Source: Mesorhizobium sp. WSM3862 (GTDB taxonomy: Bacteria; Pseudomonadota; Alphaproteobacteria; Rhizobiales; Rhizobiaceae). Taken from it: a stretch of 64,000 nt of DNA. The notes under the pieces were generated by a model that saw only the letters and a list, made by a program, of their open reading frames with translations, did not search any database and had not been told where the DNA came from. The translations under genes were made by a program, and so were the position numbers. The stretch is taken from positions 804,733 to 868,732 of the forward strand of contig NZ_NSGE01000001.1 of assembly GCF_002294985.1 (NCBI RefSeq), written 5' to 3'. This document shows, in pieces, positions 20,463 through 30,533 of the stretch; position 1 is the first letter of the stretch; each line of letters opens with the position of its first letter.

Positions 20463-22544
20463 TTATTCCGCCGCCTGCTTGAAGCCGCTCTTGGCCAGCG
20501 CCGAGCACTCAGCCATCACGGCCGAGGCCCGCGCGATCGGGTTGGTGAGATAGAAGTCCTTCACCGGCGAGGTGAAGGTGCCCTTGTTCAAGCGTCCGCC
20601 GAGCTTCGCCGCCCTGGCAACGCCGTCGGCGCTGCCCGCCGCGACATGATCGACGCGGGCAAGATGCGGGTATTCGCGATAGAGCTTCGCGCGCAGCTGC
20701 GCGAGCGAATCGAACGGCAGCTTCTTGCCGAGCACATCCGACAGCGCCCGCAGGATCGCCCAGTCCTCGCGCGCTTCGCCCGGGGCGAAACCGGCGCGGT
20801 TGGTCTGCTGCACGCGGCCTTCCGTGTTCACATAGGTGCCGGACTTTTCGGTGTAGGCGGCAGCCGGCAGGATGACATTGGCGCGGTGCGCGCCCACATC
20901 GCCATGCGTGCCGATATAGACGACGAAGGCGCCGCCGGTCTTGGCCATGTCGATCTCGTCGGCGCCAAGCAGGAACAGGAGATCCGTCGCGCCCAGCATG
21001 CCGGCGACATTCTTGCCGCCCTCGCCCGGCACGAAGCCGACGTCGAGCCCGCCGACTCTGGCCGCCGCGTTGTGCAGCACCGCGAAGCCGTTCCACTCGG
21101 CCGTGACGGCATTGATGGCCATCGCCAGCCTTGCCGCCTGGCCGAGCACTGCCGCGCCGTCCGAGCGCGCCAGGGCGCCCTGGCCGACGATAATCAGCGG
21201 ATGCGCTGCATTCTTCAGCACCTCGAAGAACCTGCCGTTGCCGTCGGCCAAGTCCTTCAAGGATTCTGGGCCGGCGCCGATGAGCTCGTAGTCATAGCGC
21301 GTGTCGCCGATCTCGCCGATGACGCCGATCGGCAGGTTGCCGACGCGCCAGCGCTTGCGGATGCGGGCGTTGAGCACCGAGGCCTCGAAGCGCGGATTGG
21401 CGCCGACGATCAGCACCGCGTCGGCCTGCTCGATGCCTTCGATGGTCGGATTGAAGATGTAGCTCGCGCGGCCGAGCGACGGATCGAGCGCAGCGCCGTC
21501 CTGGCGGCAGTCGATGTTCTTGGAGCCGAGCGCTGCCATCAAAAGCTTGAGCGCATAGATTTCCTCGACCGCGGCGAGGTCGCCGGCGATGGCGCCGATG
21601 CGCTCGGGCGCGGTCTTCGACACCTCGTTCTTGATCGCCGTGAAGGCTTCCGCCCAGCTTGCCGGAGCAAGCTTGCCGTTCTTGCGAACGTAGGGACGAT
21701 CGAGGCGCTGGGTGCGCAGGCCATCCCAGATGAAGCGCGTCTTGTCCGAGATCCACTCCTCGTTCACGGCCTCGTTGACGCGCGGCAGGATGCGCATCAC
21801 CTCGCGGCCGCGGCTATCGACGCGGATCGCCGAGCCGACGGCGTCCATGACGTCGATCGACTCCGTCTTGGTCAGCTCCCACGGCCGCGCCTGGAAGGCG
21901 AACGGCTTGGAGGTCAGCGCGCCGACCGGGCAAAGGTCGATGACGTTGCCCTGGAGCTCCGAGGTCATCGCCTGTTCGAGATAGGTGGTGATCTCGGCAT
22001 CCTCGCCGCGGCCGATCAGGCCGAGTTCGGAGATGCCGGCGACCTCGGTGGTGAAGCGGACGCAGCGCGTGCAGTGGATGCAGCGGTTCATCACCGTCTT
22101 GACCAGCGGACCGATATACTTGTCTTCGACCGCCCGCTTGTTCTCATGGTAGCGCGAGGAGTCGACGCCGAAGGCCATCGCCTGGTCCTGCAGGTCGCAC
22201 TCGCCGCCCTGGTCGCAGATCGGGCAATCCAGCGGATGGTTGATCAGCAGGAACTCCATCACGCCTTCGCGGGCCTTCTTGACCATCGGCGTGTTGGTGA
22301 AGATTTCCGGCGCTTCGCCATTCGGGCCGGGGCGCAGGTCGCGCACGCCCATGGCGCAGGAGGCCTGCGGCTTGGGCGGGCCACCCTTCACCTCGATCAG
22401 GCACATGCGGCAATTGCCGGCGATGGACAACCGCTCATGGAAGCAGAAGCGCGGCACTTCCGCGCCGGCGTCCTCGGCCGCCTGCAGCAGCGTGTAATGG
22501 TCGGGTACCGTGATCTCTTTCCCGTCGACCTTGAGCTTTGCCAT
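20463..22544 (-). CDS. nuoG: NADH-quinone oxidoreductase subunit G
   Basis: Large iron-sulfur subunit of the NADH-oxidising arm (693 residues). The N-terminal ferredoxin-like domain holds the [2Fe-2S] ligands ([15 protein letters not shown]), then the N5-type [17 protein letters not shown] segment with its His/Cys ligands, then the [13 protein letters not shown] motif. The rest is a molybdopterin-oxidoreductase-like fold without cofactor. The ATG at 22544 ([11 protein letters not shown]) was chosen over a longer frame starting upstream. The gene upstream is the extra HhH-domain gene, 72 bases away. Confidence 0.97.
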   Translation of the reverse strand: MAKLKVDGKEITVPDHYTLLQAAEDAGAEVPRFCFHERLSIAGNCRMCLIEVKGGPPKPQASCAMGVRDLRPGPNGEAPEIFTNTPMVKKAREGVMEFLLINHPLDCPICDQGGECDLQDQAMAFGVDSSRYHENKRAVEDKYIGPLVKTVMNRCIHCTRCVRFTTEVAGISELGLIGRGEDAEITTYLEQAMTSELQGNVIDLCPVGALTSKPFAFQARPWELTKTESIDVMDAVGSAIRVDSRGREVMRILPRVNEAVNEEWISDKTRFIWDGLRTQRLDRPYVRKNGKLAPASWAEAFTAIKNEVSKTAPERIGAIAGDLAAVEEIYALKLLMAALGSKNIDCRQDGAALDPSLGRASYIFNPTIEGIEQADAVLIVGANPRFEASVLNARIRKRWRVGNLPIGVIGEIGDTRYDYELIGAGPESLKDLADGNGRFFEVLKNAAHPLIIVGQGALARSDGAAVLGQAARLAMAINAVTAEWNGFAVLHNAAARVGGLDVGFVPGEGGKNVAGMLGATDLLFLLGADEIDMAKTGGAFVVYIGTHGDVGAHRANVILPAAAYTEKSGTYVNTEGRVQQTNRAGFAPGEAREDWAILRALSDVLGKKLPFDSLAQLRAKLYREYPHLARVDHVAAGSADGVARAAKLGGRLNKGTFTSPVKDFYLTNPIARASAVMAECSALAKSGFKQAAE

Positions 22545-22616
22545 TCGCCTCAAACCCTCGCGGATTTCCCGCAATCTTTCGTTCCGGGGCGCGACTGCGC
22601 CCGGCATTTCATCTCA

Positions 22617-23297
22617 TTATTTGGCGGCCAGCGCCGCCGCTTGGCCAGTCCAGTCGTCGCGGCCGACGCGGCCGGCGAGCGACAGGTAATCCTCGACCCA
22701 GGCGATCTCTTCCAAGGTCCAGGCAGCGATCTGGTCGTAGGACCAGATGCCAAGACCATTCAGCACCTTCTCCAGCTTCGGCCCGATGCCCGATATCGCC
22801 TTCAGGTCGGACGGCTTTGCCGGCTTGTCGATCGCCTTGGGCTGCCTGAAATCTTCCGGCATCAGACCGGTCGCGGCCGTTCCGGCTACCGTGTCGCCTC
22901 TCGCGTCGAGCGCCTTCTCAGCGCTGGCGTTCGCCGCGATGTCGGTCACATCCCTGGCGAAGGTCTGCGCCTCGGCGATCAGCGTCTCGGTCGCTTTGCG
23001 CGCCTTGGACGAATTGTTGGCCGCCTCGGTCCGCGCCTCGAGATCGTCGAGGAATGGCTGGAGCATGCGCTGCGAGGCTTCGACGGCGCCGGAGAGCGCG
23101 CCCATCCAGACACCCAGGGCATGGTTGGCAAACCCGATGCCTACCGCCGATAGTGCAGCCACGCCCGCGACAGGATGCGCCATCAGGTTGACGGCGCTGG
23201 CCATCTCCCTCGGCATCATCTTGGTCAGGTCCGGGTTCATCTTCTCGAGTTCGTCCAAATAAGGCATCAGCGGGTAGGCTATCGAATACGGCGCCAT
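22617..23297 (-). CDS. Extra nuo-operon protein with C-terminal helix-hairpin-helix module
   Basis: A 226-residue protein between nuoF and nuoG, not one of the 14 standard subunits. Residues 1-60 are hydrophobic and glycine/alanine-rich. Residues about 60-130 form a long helical, phasin-like region. Residues 163-222 are a helix-hairpin-helix-type module (DLKAISGIGPKLEKVLNGLG, then DDWTGQAAALA) that is clearly similar to the C-terminus of NuoE in this operon. The ATG at 23297 was preferred because CCAGGAG lies 6 bases upstream; an ATG at 23303 sits directly against that site. A role in complex I assembly or NuoE interaction is inference only. Confidence 0.75.
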   Translation of the reverse strand: MAPYSIAYPLMPYLDELEKMNPDLTKMMPREMASAVNLMAHPVAGVAALSAVGIGFANHALGVWMGALSGAVEASQRMLQPFLDDLEARTEAANNSSKARKATETLIAEAQTFARDVTDIAANASAEKALDARGDTVAGTAATGLMPEDFRQPKAIDKPAKPSDLKAISGIGPKLEKVLNGLGIWSYDQIAAWTLEEIAWVEDYLSLAGRVGRDDWTGQAAALAAK

Positions 23298-23371
23298 AGA
23301 CATCTCCTGGTCGTTTCTTCGTACGCCCCCGCCCCTGTTTTTCCGTCCCGGGCAATGCCCGTCTTGCAAAT

Positions 23372-24676
23372 CTATTCCGCCGCCGCCATCACCGGCTCGA
23401 CCCGGTGCGCGTTGCGCGAAAACTCGTCGATGCGGCGCTCCACCTCGCCACGGAAATGCCGCATCAGGCCCTGGATCGGCCAGGCCGCGGCATCGCCCAG
23501 CGCGCAGATCGTGTGACCTTCCACCTGCTTGGTGACATCGAGCAGCATGTCGATCTCGCGCTTCTGCGCTTCGCCGCGCACCAGCCGTTCCATCACCCGC
23601 CACATCCAGCCGGTGCCTTCGCGGCACGGCGTGCACTGGCCGCAGCTCTCATGCTTGTAGAAGTAGGAAAGCCTGGCGATCGCCTTCACGATATCGGTCG
23701 ACTTGTCCATGACGATGACAGCCGCAGTGCCGAGGCCGGATTTGAGGTCGCGCAATGCATCGAAATCCATCGGCGCGTCGATGATCTGCTCGGCCGGCAC
23801 CAGCGGCACCGAAGCACCGCCCGGGATGACCGCGAGCAGATTGTCCCAGCCGCCGCGAATGCCGCCGCAATGCGTCTCGATCAGTTCGCGGAACGGGATC
23901 GACATCGCCTCTTCGAAGGTGCACGGATTGTTGACGTGCCCGGACACGCAGAAGAGCTTGGTGCCGGCATTGTTCGGCCGGCCGAAGGACGAGAACCAGG
24001 CAGCACCCCGGCGCAGGATCGTCGGCGCCACCGCGATGGATTCGACGTTGTTGACCGTAGTCGGGCAGCCATAAAGGCCGACATTGGCCGGGAATGGCGG
24101 CTTCAGTCGCGGCTGGCCCTTCTTGCCCTCGAGGCTTTCGAGCAGCGCCGTCTCCTCGCCGCAAATATAGGCGCCGGCGCCGTGGTGCATATAGACGTCG
24201 AAGTCGTAGCCGGAGGTGTTGTTCTTGCCAATGAGCTTGGCCGCATAAGCCTCGTCGATGGCGCGCTGCAGCGCCTCGCGCTCGCGGATGAACTCGCCGC
24301 GCACATAGATGTAAGCAGCGACCGCGCCCATGGCGAAACCGGCGACCAGCGCGCCCTCGACCAGCGTATGCGGATCGTTGCGCAGAATGTCACGGTCCTT
24401 GCAGGTGCCGGGCTCGGATTCGTCGGCATTGATGACGAGATAGCTCGGCCGGCCATCGCTCTGCTTGGGCATGAACGACCATTTCAGGCCGGTCGGGAAG
24501 CCGGCGCCGCCACGGCCGCGCAGGCCGCTTGCCTTCATTTCGTTGATGATCCAGTCGCGTCCCTTGGCGATCAGGCCGGGTGTATCGTCCCACATGCCGC
24601 GCGCCTGCGCTCCGGCCAGCGACTTGTCGAACAGGCCGTAGATGTTGGTGAAGATGCGGTCTTTGTCCTGAAGCAT
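23372..24676 (-). CDS. nuoF: NADH-quinone oxidoreductase subunit F
   Basis: Carries FMN, the NADH site and the N3 cluster of complex I. The 434-residue protein has [13 protein letters not shown] (FMN/NADH binding), the [13 protein letters not shown] segment, [12 protein letters not shown], and the N3 ligands [13 protein letters not shown] with the fourth cysteine in [12 protein letters not shown]. The ATG at 24676 (MLQDKDRIF) is ten bases after the nuoE stop. It forms the NADH module with NuoE and NuoG. Confidence 0.97.
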   Translation of the reverse strand: MLQDKDRIFTNIYGLFDKSLAGAQARGMWDDTPGLIAKGRDWIINEMKASGLRGRGGAGFPTGLKWSFMPKQSDGRPSYLVINADESEPGTCKDRDILRNDPHTLVEGALVAGFAMGAVAAYIYVRGEFIREREALQRAIDEAYAAKLIGKNNTSGYDFDVYMHHGAGAYICGEETALLESLEGKKGQPRLKPPFPANVGLYGCPTTVNNVESIAVAPTILRRGAAWFSSFGRPNNAGTKLFCVSGHVNNPCTFEEAMSIPFRELIETHCGGIRGGWDNLLAVIPGGASVPLVPAEQIIDAPMDFDALRDLKSGLGTAAVIVMDKSTDIVKAIARLSYFYKHESCGQCTPCREGTGWMWRVMERLVRGEAQKREIDMLLDVTKQVEGHTICALGDAAAWPIQGLMRHFRGEVERRIDEFSRNAHRVEPVMAAAE

Positions 24677-24686
24677 TGTTCGTCCC

Positions 24687-25991
24687 TCAGACCGGCTTCT
24701 TGCCGAAGACGCGGATGTACTCGGCGACGCCGCCCTTGGCCAGCGCCTTGGCCTGCTTCGCCCAGTCGTCGCGCTCGATACGGCCGCGGAAATTGAGATA
24801 GCCGTCGACCCATTCGCGCTCGGCCTTCCTCCACGCAGAGACCTGCGCGAAAGTATAAATGCCAAGCGAATGCAGGACGCCTTCGATCTTCGGACCGACA
24901 CCGGAGATCAGCTTCAGATCGTCGACCGTTGCCGGACGCGCGATCCCGGCCGGGCGGTTCTTGTCCTCGAGCGAAGGCTTGGCCGTCTTAGTCGCAGGCT
25001 GCTTCGCTTCCGGCGACTTGAAGGCGGACGCCGGCTCGGCCTTGGCCTTCGGCCCGCTGCGCGGCTTCGAAACCGCCTCGACTTCCGGAGAAGCCTGGTT
25101 GGCATTGGCTGCGGAGTGGCGCGGCGCCCTGACGCTGGCCGCCTTCTCGGTGGCGGGCGAAACCTTGACCGGCGACGGTGTCCTTAGTGCCGGACTGGTT
25201 TCGGGCGCGTCGGTTTTCGGCTTGCCGGATTTCGATGGCCCGACAGGGGCCGAGGGCGGCGCGGCAGGCGCCTGCGAGACGACGGCGGCGGATGCAGCAG
25301 CGGGCGCTGCGGCAGCGGCTTGTCTGGCTGCCTTCGCGGCGGCCTTGGCTTCCTTGTCGCGGGTGGATTTCAGGATTGCCTTCTCGCTCTTCAGCGTCGT
25401 CAGGCCCGTGGCCGGCTCCGAACCGATGCGGCCGTTCTGCGGACCGGGCTTCACCTCGGCGCCTTTGCCGGCTTCATAGAGATCGATGATCTCGGCAAGG
25501 CGCTCCGGCGTCAGGTCTTCGAACGTGTCCTTGAAGATCATGACCATCGGCGCGTTGACGCAGGCGCCGAGGCATTCGACCTCCTCCCACGACAGCGTAC
25601 CCTTGTCGTTGGTATGGAACTGGTCGTGATGGATCTTCGAGCGGCACACATCCATCAGCGCTTCCGAGCCGCGCAGCATGCAGGGCGTGGTGCCGCAGAC
25701 CTGGATATGGGCGCGGGTGCCGACCGGATTGAGCTGGTATTGCGTGTAGAAGGTCGCCACCTCGAGGCCGCGGATGCGCGGCATGCCGAGCATATCCGAG
25801 ATCGTCTCGATCGCCGCCTTCGTCACCCAGCCTTCCTGTTCCTGAGCGATCATGAGCAATGGGATGATGGCCGACTGCTCGCGTCCCTTCGGGTATTTGG
25901 CGATCCACTGCTGCGCCGCCGCGGCGTTCGCCTCGTTGAAGGCGAAGGAGGCTGGCTGGACGCTGGCATCTGCGAGACGGCGGACTGACAT
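24687..25991 (-). CDS. nuoE: NADH-quinone oxidoreductase subunit E with long C-terminal extension
   Basis: Residues about 15-175 are the 24-kDa subunit, with the [2Fe-2S] ligands C99 and C104 (CGTTPC) and C140 and C144 (CLGAC). E. coli NuoE is about 166 residues long; this protein has 434. Residues about 205-350 are an alanine/proline/lysine-rich, probably disordered linker. Residues 358-420 are a helix-hairpin-helix-type module ([20 protein letters not shown] ... [11 protein letters not shown]) shared with the extra gene between nuoF and nuoG. The start ATG at 25991 directly follows the nuoD stop. The extension's function is unknown. Confidence 0.94.
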   Translation of the reverse strand: MSVRRLADASVQPASFAFNEANAAAAQQWIAKYPKGREQSAIIPLLMIAQEQEGWVTKAAIETISDMLGMPRIRGLEVATFYTQYQLNPVGTRAHIQVCGTTPCMLRGSEALMDVCRSKIHHDQFHTNDKGTLSWEEVECLGACVNAPMVMIFKDTFEDLTPERLAEIIDLYEAGKGAEVKPGPQNGRIGSEPATGLTTLKSEKAILKSTRDKEAKAAAKAARQAAAAAPAAASAAVVSQAPAAPPSAPVGPSKSGKPKTDAPETSPALRTPSPVKVSPATEKAASVRAPRHSAANANQASPEVEAVSKPRSGPKAKAEPASAFKSPEAKQPATKTAKPSLEDKNRPAGIARPATVDDLKLISGVGPKIEGVLHSLGIYTFAQVSAWRKAEREWVDGYLNFRGRIERDDWAKQAKALAKGGVAEYIRVFGKKPV

Positions 25992-27182
25992 TTAGCGATC
26001 GACCTCACCAAACACGATGTCGAGGGAGCCAAGCACGGCGGTGACGTCGGCCAGCATGTGGCCGCGGCACAGGAAATCCATGGCCTGCAGATGCGCAAAA
26101 CCCGGCGCGCGCAGCTTGCAGCGATAGGGCTTATTGGTGCCGTCGGAGACGAGATAGACGCCGAACTCGCCCTTCGGCGCCTCGACAGCCGCATAGACCT
26201 CGCCGGCCGGCACGCGGTAGCCCTCGGTATAGAGCTTGAAGTGATGGATGAGCGCTTCCATCGAGCGCTTCATCGCCGCGCGCTTCGGCGGCACCACCTT
26301 GCCGTCGAGGTTCGATACCGGGCCACCGCTTTCCTTGCCGAGCAGAAGTTCGACGCACTGGCGCATGATCTTCGCCGACTGGCGCATCTCTTCCATGCGC
26401 ACGAGATAACGGTCGTAGCAGTCGCCGTTCTTGCCGATCGGGATGTCGAAATCCATCTCGGAATAGCATTCATAGGGCTGCGCCTTGCGCAGGTCCCAGG
26501 CGGCACCCGAGCCGCGCACCATCACGCCCGAAAAACCCCAGGCCCAGGCGTCGGCGAGCGACACCGTGCCGATGTCGACATTGCGCTGCTTGAAGATGCG
26601 GTTGCCGGTGAGCAAGGCGTCAAGGTCGTCGACCGACTTCAGGAACGGATCGATCCACTTGCCGATATCCTCGATCAGCTTCTGCGGCAGGTCCTGATGC
26701 ACGCCGCCTGGCCGGAAGTAGGCCGCATGCATGCGCGAGCCGGAGGCGCGCTCATAAAACACCATCAGCTTCTCGCGCTCGACGAAGCCCCACAGCGGCG
26801 GCGTCAGCGCGCCGACGTCCATCGCCTGCGTCGTCACATTGAGGATGTGCGACATGATGCGGCCCATTTCGGAATAGAGCACGCGGATCAGCTGGCCGCG
26901 CTTCGGCACCTCGATGCCGAGCAGGCGCTCGGCCGCGAGCGCGAAGGCATGCTCCTGGTTCATCGGCGCGCAATAGTCGAGCCGGTCGAGATAGGGCACC
27001 GCCTGCAGATAGGTCTTGGCCTCGATCAGCTTCTCGGTACCGCGATGCAGCAGGCCGATATGCGGATCGACGCGATCGACCACCTCGCCGTCCAGCTCCA
27101 GCACGAGACGCAAAACCCCGTGCGCAGCAGGGTGTTGAGGCCCAAAGTTAATGTTAAAATTGCGGACGGAGGTTTCAGCCAT
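25992..27182 (-). CDS. nuoD: NADH-quinone oxidoreductase subunit D
   Basis: The 49-kDa subunit, derived from [NiFe] hydrogenases, which forms most of the quinone-reducing pocket. The 396-residue protein has the [14 protein letters not shown] motif, whose second histidine lines the quinone site, [15 protein letters not shown], and the C-terminal [13 protein letters not shown]. It ends immediately before nuoE and starts nine bases after nuoC. Its length is normal for a separate NuoD (not a NuoCD fusion). Confidence 0.97.
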   Translation of the reverse strand: MAETSVRNFNINFGPQHPAAHGVLRLVLELDGEVVDRVDPHIGLLHRGTEKLIEAKTYLQAVPYLDRLDYCAPMNQEHAFALAAERLLGIEVPKRGQLIRVLYSEMGRIMSHILNVTTQAMDVGALTPPLWGFVEREKLMVFYERASGSRMHAAYFRPGGVHQDLPQKLIEDIGKWIDPFLKSVDDLDALLTGNRIFKQRNVDIGTVSLADAWAWGFSGVMVRGSGAAWDLRKAQPYECYSEMDFDIPIGKNGDCYDRYLVRMEEMRQSAKIMRQCVELLLGKESGGPVSNLDGKVVPPKRAAMKRSMEALIHHFKLYTEGYRVPAGEVYAAVEAPKGEFGVYLVSDGTNKPYRCKLRAPGFAHLQAMDFLCRGHMLADVTAVLGSLDIVFGEVDR

Positions 27183-27191
27183 TGTGGCGCC

Positions 27192-27797
27192 TCAATTTGG
27201 CTTCGCCTTTTCATCGCCCGGAAGGACGTAATCCGTTCCCTCCCACGGGCTCAAAAAGTCAAAGTTTCTAAATTCCTGCTTCAATTCCACCGGCTCATAG
27301 ATGACTCGCTTGGCCTCGTCGTCGTAGCGAACCTCGACGAAGCCGGTCAGCGGGAAGTCCTTGCGCAGCGGATGCCCTTCAAAGCCGTAGTCGGTGAGGA
27401 TGCGGCGCAGGTCCGGATGGCCGGAGAAGAGCACGCCGTAGAGATCATAGGTCTCGCGCTCGAACCAGTCGGCGCCGGGATAGACGCCGGTCAGCGACGG
27501 CACCAGCGTCTCCTCGTCGGCCTGGACCTTGAGGCGGATGCGGACGTTCTGCTTCGGCGACAACAGGTGGTAGACGACGTCGAAGCGCTTGGCACGCGAC
27601 GGATAGTCGGCGCCGCAAATGTCGATGATCGAGACGAACTGGCAGCGCGGGTCGTCGCGCAGGAAGGTCGCGACCTCGGTCAGGTTGCCCGGCTCGACGC
27701 AAACCGTCAGTTCGCCATAAGCAAGCACCGTTTCGCCGATGCGGCCGGAGAGCTTCTCGCCGAGATAGGTGGAGAGTTCGTGCAACGCCAAGGCCAT
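27192..27797 (-). CDS. nuoC: NADH-quinone oxidoreductase subunit C
   Basis: The 30-kDa structural subunit of the peripheral arm, 201 residues. The family signature is the [16 protein letters not shown] stretch followed by [20 protein letters not shown]. The frame extends upstream into nuoB, but the ATG at 27797 ([10 protein letters not shown]) lies four bases past the nuoB stop and gives the usual length. It is separate from nuoD, as in most alphaproteobacteria. Confidence 0.97.
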   Translation of the reverse strand: MALALHELSTYLGEKLSGRIGETVLAYGELTVCVEPGNLTEVATFLRDDPRCQFVSIIDICGADYPSRAKRFDVVYHLLSPKQNVRIRLKVQADEETLVPSLTGVYPGADWFERETYDLYGVLFSGHPDLRRILTDYGFEGHPLRKDFPLTGFVEVRYDDEAKRVIYEPVELKQEFRNFDFLSPWEGTDYVLPGDEKAKPN

Positions 27798-27801
27798 TGG
27801 T

Positions 27802-28383
27802 TCACCGTTCGATCGTGCCGGTGCGGCGGATCTTCTTCTGCAACAGGAGAATGCCGTAGAGCAGCGCTTCGGCGCTCGGCGGGCAGCCGGGGACATAGAT
27901 GTCGACCGGCACGATGCGGTCGCAGCCGCGCACCACCGAATAGGAATAGTGATAATAGCCGCCGCCATTGGCGCACGAACCCATCGAGATGACGTAGCGC
28001 GGCTCCGGCATCTGGTCGTAGACCTTGCGCAGCGCCGGCGCCATCTTGTTGGTCAGTGTGCCCGCGACGATCATGATATCGGACTGGCGCGGAGACGCGC
28101 GCGGCGCGACGCCGAACCTCTCTGAGTCATAGCGCGGCATCGAGGTGTGGATCATCTCGACCGCGCAGCAGGCGAGACCGAAGGTCATGAACATCAGCGA
28201 GCCGCTGCGCGCCCAAGTGATCAGCGCCTCGGTCGAGGTGACAAGGAAGCCCTTGTCGGCCAGCTCATTATTGATCTCGAGGAAGAAGGGATCGTCCTCC
28301 CCCACCGGCCTGCCGGTGTTGGGATCGATGATGCCCTTGGGCTTCGGCGCGACGAGGGTGCCTGAACTGTCGTTCAATCCCAT
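27802..28383 (-). CDS. nuoB: NADH-quinone oxidoreductase subunit B
   Basis: Carries N2, the last iron-sulfur cluster before quinone. The 193-residue protein has the tandem cysteines in LACCAVEM, then [10 protein letters not shown] and GCPPSAEAL, the four N2 ligands. The start at ATG 28383 ([10 protein letters not shown]) lies inside the nuoA 3' end (10-base overlap) with AAGGAG nine bases upstream. An ATG further upstream (MEKRSAG) is possible but overlaps nuoA more. Confidence 0.97.
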   Translation of the reverse strand: MGLNDSSGTLVAPKPKGIIDPNTGRPVGEDDPFFLEINNELADKGFLVTSTEALITWARSGSLMFMTFGLACCAVEMIHTSMPRYDSERFGVAPRASPRQSDIMIVAGTLTNKMAPALRKVYDQMPEPRYVISMGSCANGGGYYHYSYSVVRGCDRIVPVDIYVPGCPPSAEALLYGILLLQKKIRRTGTIER

Positions 28384-28739
28384 TCCAGCGCTCCTTTTTT
28401 CCATTCATAGGCAAAGCCGATGGTCAGCACCGCCAGGAACACCATCATCGACCAGAAGCCGAGCATGCCGAGCTTGGAGAAGGACACCGCCCACGGGAAC
28501 AGGAAGGCGACCTCGAGATCGAAGATGATGAACAGGATAGACACCAAGTAGAAGCGGATGTCGAACTTCATGCGGGCGTCGTCGAACGAGTTGAACCCGC
28601 ATTCATAGGCGGAAAGCTTTTCCGGATCGGGATTGCGGTAGGCAACCAGGAACGGCGCAACGATCAGCGCCAGGCCGACGACCATCGCCACTGCGATGAA
28701 GAGCACGATGGGCAGATACGAACTTAGGAGTGCGCTCAT
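28374..28739 (-). CDS. nuoA: NADH-quinone oxidoreductase subunit A
   Basis: First gene of the complex I operon: a 121-residue membrane subunit with three helices and the conserved loop [20 protein letters not shown]. The ATG at 28739 ([10 protein letters not shown]) follows AAGGAAAG. A ten-codon upstream extension (from 28769) is not family-like. It overlaps nuoB by 10 bases. Confidence 0.96.
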   Translation of the reverse strand: MSALLSSYLPIVLFIAVAMVVGLALIVAPFLVAYRNPDPEKLSAYECGFNSFDDARMKFDIRFYLVSILFIIFDLEVAFLFPWAVSFSKLGMLGFWSMMVFLAVLTIGFAYEWKKGALEWD

Positions 28740-29066
28740 GCGGCGACTTTCCTTCGGCGGCCAGTTCACTTTGATTACAGCAACGGACTCTAAGGCGGAA
28801 GCGTGACAGTTTAACCCGCTGAACCGTTTTAGGTGGCCTATGCTGCGACGCGGCGAGGGTTAGCGCAGCGGTTTCGGCGACGCAAGTCAAACCTTGTTCA
28901 AAATCCGGCGCTGGACGCCATATCGGAAGAAACTGGTCCGATCCGCTCCTGTTTGATTTCTTTCATGTTCTACTCCACTTTTCTATCCTGACATATCTCC
29001 CGCCATTTGCCTGCTAGCATGGCCGGAATCACCGACTGGAAACCCCGGCAAAGGATCGGTAGCTGG
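28740..29066. promoter_or_regulatory. Divergent intergenic region: nuo operon promoter region
   Basis: This 327-base gap separates nuoA (minus) from the YcaQ-like gene (plus) and must hold the main nuo promoter. On the minus strand a TTGACT element at 28885-28890 is the best -35 candidate, with no clear -10. A possible 22-codon leader ORF lies at 28898-28966. No obvious operator palindrome was found. Confidence 0.4.
28898..28966 (-). CDS. Possible 22-residue leader peptide upstream of nuoA
   Basis: ATG at 28966 with GGAG six bases upstream (28973-28976) opens a 22-codon frame (MKEIKQERIG..., ending at TGA 28898). The peptide is hydrophilic and recognisable as no family. It precedes the best nuo -35 candidate, so it could be an independent micro-gene, part of a longer nuo leader, or chance. 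Only the ribosome-binding site supports it. Confidence 0.25.
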   Translation of the reverse strand: MKEIKQERIGPVSSDMASSAGF

Positions 29067-30266
29067 ATGAAGGAAAAGATCTCGCTCGCCGCAGCAAGGC
29101 GCATTGCGCTCGGCGCGCAGGGTTTTACCGATGCGCGGCCTGCCGGCACGCCCGATCGTCGCCATCTCGCCCGCGTGCTTTCCCGAACTGGCCTGCTGCA
29201 GATCGATTCCGTCAGCGCGGTGGTGCGCGCCCACTATATGCCGCTCTATTCGCGCCTCGGCCCCTACCCGCTTGCGCTGCTCGACAACGCGGCCGTCACC
29301 CGCAAGCGAACCGTCTTCGAATACTGGGCCCATGAGGCTTCCTTCCTGCCCGTCGAGACCTACCCGCTGATGCGCTGGCGCATGCAGCGCGCCGAGCAAG
29401 GCGAGGAAATGTATCTCGGCCTCGCCAAATGGGGCCGCGAGCGCAAGGCGATGATCGAGGAGATCTACGGCCAAGTCGCGCAACGCGGGCCGATCGCCGC
29501 CTCCGACATCGAAGGCCACAAGGGCAATGGCGGCTGGTGGGGCTGGAGCGAGGCCAAGCACGCTTTCGAATGGCTGTTCTGGGCCGGGCGCATCACCACC
29601 GCCTACCGGCGCGGATTCGAGCGCTATTACGACCTGCCCGAGCGGGTTCTGCCGCAGGCCGTGCTCGACCTGCCGGTGCCCTCGGTCGAGGACGCGCATC
29701 GCGAATTGCTGCGCATTTCCGCGCGCGCCCACGGCATCGCCACCTATGGCGACCTGCGCGACTATTTCCGCCTGGCGCCGGGCGATACGAAGGCCAGGAT
29801 CGAGGAACTGGTCGAGGTGGGCGAACTGGTGCCGATGAAGGTCGAAGGCTGGGACAAGCCTGCCTATCTCCACAAGGACGCCCGTTTTCCGCGCCGCATC
29901 GACGCGCGCGCCCTGCTCGCGCCGTTCGATCCGGTGGTTTTCGAACGCACTCGGACGGAAAAACTCTTCGGCTTCCGCTACCGCATCGAGATCTACACGC
30001 CGGCCGAGAAGCGCCAGTACGGCTACTACGTGCTGCCTTTCCTGCTCGACGACCGCATCGTTGCCCGCGTCGATCTGAGAGCCGACCGCCCGGCCGGCGT
30101 GCTGCGCGTCCATGCGGCTTTTGCCGAAGCCGGCGCTCCCGCCGAAACGGCCGCACAGCTCTTCGATGAGTTGAAACAGATGCAGGCATGGCTCGGCTTG
30201 GAAACCATCGAGGTTACGCCGGCCGGCGACCTTGGGCCGGCGTTGGCCGACATTTCGGTGTCGTAG
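29067..30266 (+). CDS. YcaQ/AlkX-type winged-helix DNA glycosylase
   Basis: A 399-residue HTH_42 (DUF1006) protein. Members include E. coli YcaQ (AlkX) and Streptomyces AlkZ, which unhook interstrand crosslinks and remove bulky alkylpurines. The motif QID at residues 45-47 (LLQIDSVS) fits the Q-hydrophobic-D active site of the YcaQ branch rather than the QxQ of AlkZ. The central region has WWGWSEAKHAFEWLFWAGR, and the C-terminal part FRYRIEIYTPAEKRQYGYY. The ATG at 29067 (MKEKISLAA) was chosen; ATG 29019 is possible. No neighbouring repair gene or biosynthetic cluster suggests a cognate toxin. Confidence 0.82.
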   Translation: MKEKISLAAARRIALGAQGFTDARPAGTPDRRHLARVLSRTGLLQIDSVSAVVRAHYMPLYSRLGPYPLALLDNAAVTRKRTVFEYWAHEASFLPVETYPLMRWRMQRAEQGEEMYLGLAKWGRERKAMIEEIYGQVAQRGPIAASDIEGHKGNGGWWGWSEAKHAFEWLFWAGRITTAYRRGFERYYDLPERVLPQAVLDLPVPSVEDAHRELLRISARAHGIATYGDLRDYFRLAPGDTKARIEELVEVGELVPMKVEGWDKPAYLHKDARFPRRIDARALLAPFDPVVFERTRTEKLFGFRYRIEIYTPAEKRQYGYYVLPFLLDDRIVARVDLRADRPAGVLRVHAAFAEAGAPAETAAQLFDELKQMQAWLGLETIEVTPAGDLGPALADISVS

Positions 30267-30273
30267 CCGCGCG

Positions 30274-30302
30274 TTGACATGCCAGCACCTCTAAGCCTAA
30301 AT
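30274..30302 (+). promoter_or_regulatory. Housekeeping promoter of the cob operon
   Basis: TTGACA (30274-30279), a 17-base spacer and CTAAAT (30297-30302), close to the alphaproteobacterial sigma-70 consensus. Transcription would begin right at the 5' edge of the cobalamin riboswitch. Confidence 0.65.
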
Positions 30303-30308
30303 CCGCCG

Positions 30309-30482
30309 CAGACGGTCTCCTCCCGGCAAGGGGAGGAGCCAAGAGGGAATGCGGTGCGGGAAAACCCAAATCCGCGGCTGTCCCCGCAACTGTGAGCGAC
30401 GAGCCTCAGCCGAAAACCACTGGGATGTTCCCGGGAAGGCGGCGCAAGGCGACGACCCGCGAGCCAGGAGACCTGCCGTCTG
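30309..30482 (+). promoter_or_regulatory. Cobalamin (adenosylcobalamin) riboswitch
   Basis: P1 is closed by CAGACGG (30309-30315) with CCGTCTG (30476-30482). Inside are GGGAATGCGGTGCGG, the conserved CCGCGGCTGTCCCCGCAACTG region (30373-30392), the CCACTGGGA loop strand and the B12 box AGCCAGGAGACCTGCC (30462-30477). This is a complete class I aptamer. It precedes the DUF1636-cobW-cobN operon, so cobalamin should shut off its own synthesis. Confidence 0.95.
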
Positions 30483-30514
30483 AGACATGAGAATCCGATC
30501 GCTCGGCGGGTTTT

Positions 30515-30531
30515 CCGGGCAAGGAGCCTGG
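30515..30531 (+). promoter_or_regulatory. Hairpin holding the first cob ribosome-binding site
   Basis: CCGGGC (30515-30520) can pair with GCCTGG (30526-30531), one G-U pair, leaving AAGGA in the loop. The Shine-Dalgarno AAGGAG of the first operon gene is thus sequestered. No T-tract terminator is seen between the riboswitch and the gene, so control is probably at translation initiation. Confidence 0.45.
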
Positions 30532-30533
30532 TT

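Noticed and set aside
20646..23153. 835-codon plus-strand open frame opposite nuoG and its upstream gene
   Set aside because: It is antisense to well-recognised complex I genes; high GC and codon bias leave the complementary frame open. The translation shows no family motif.
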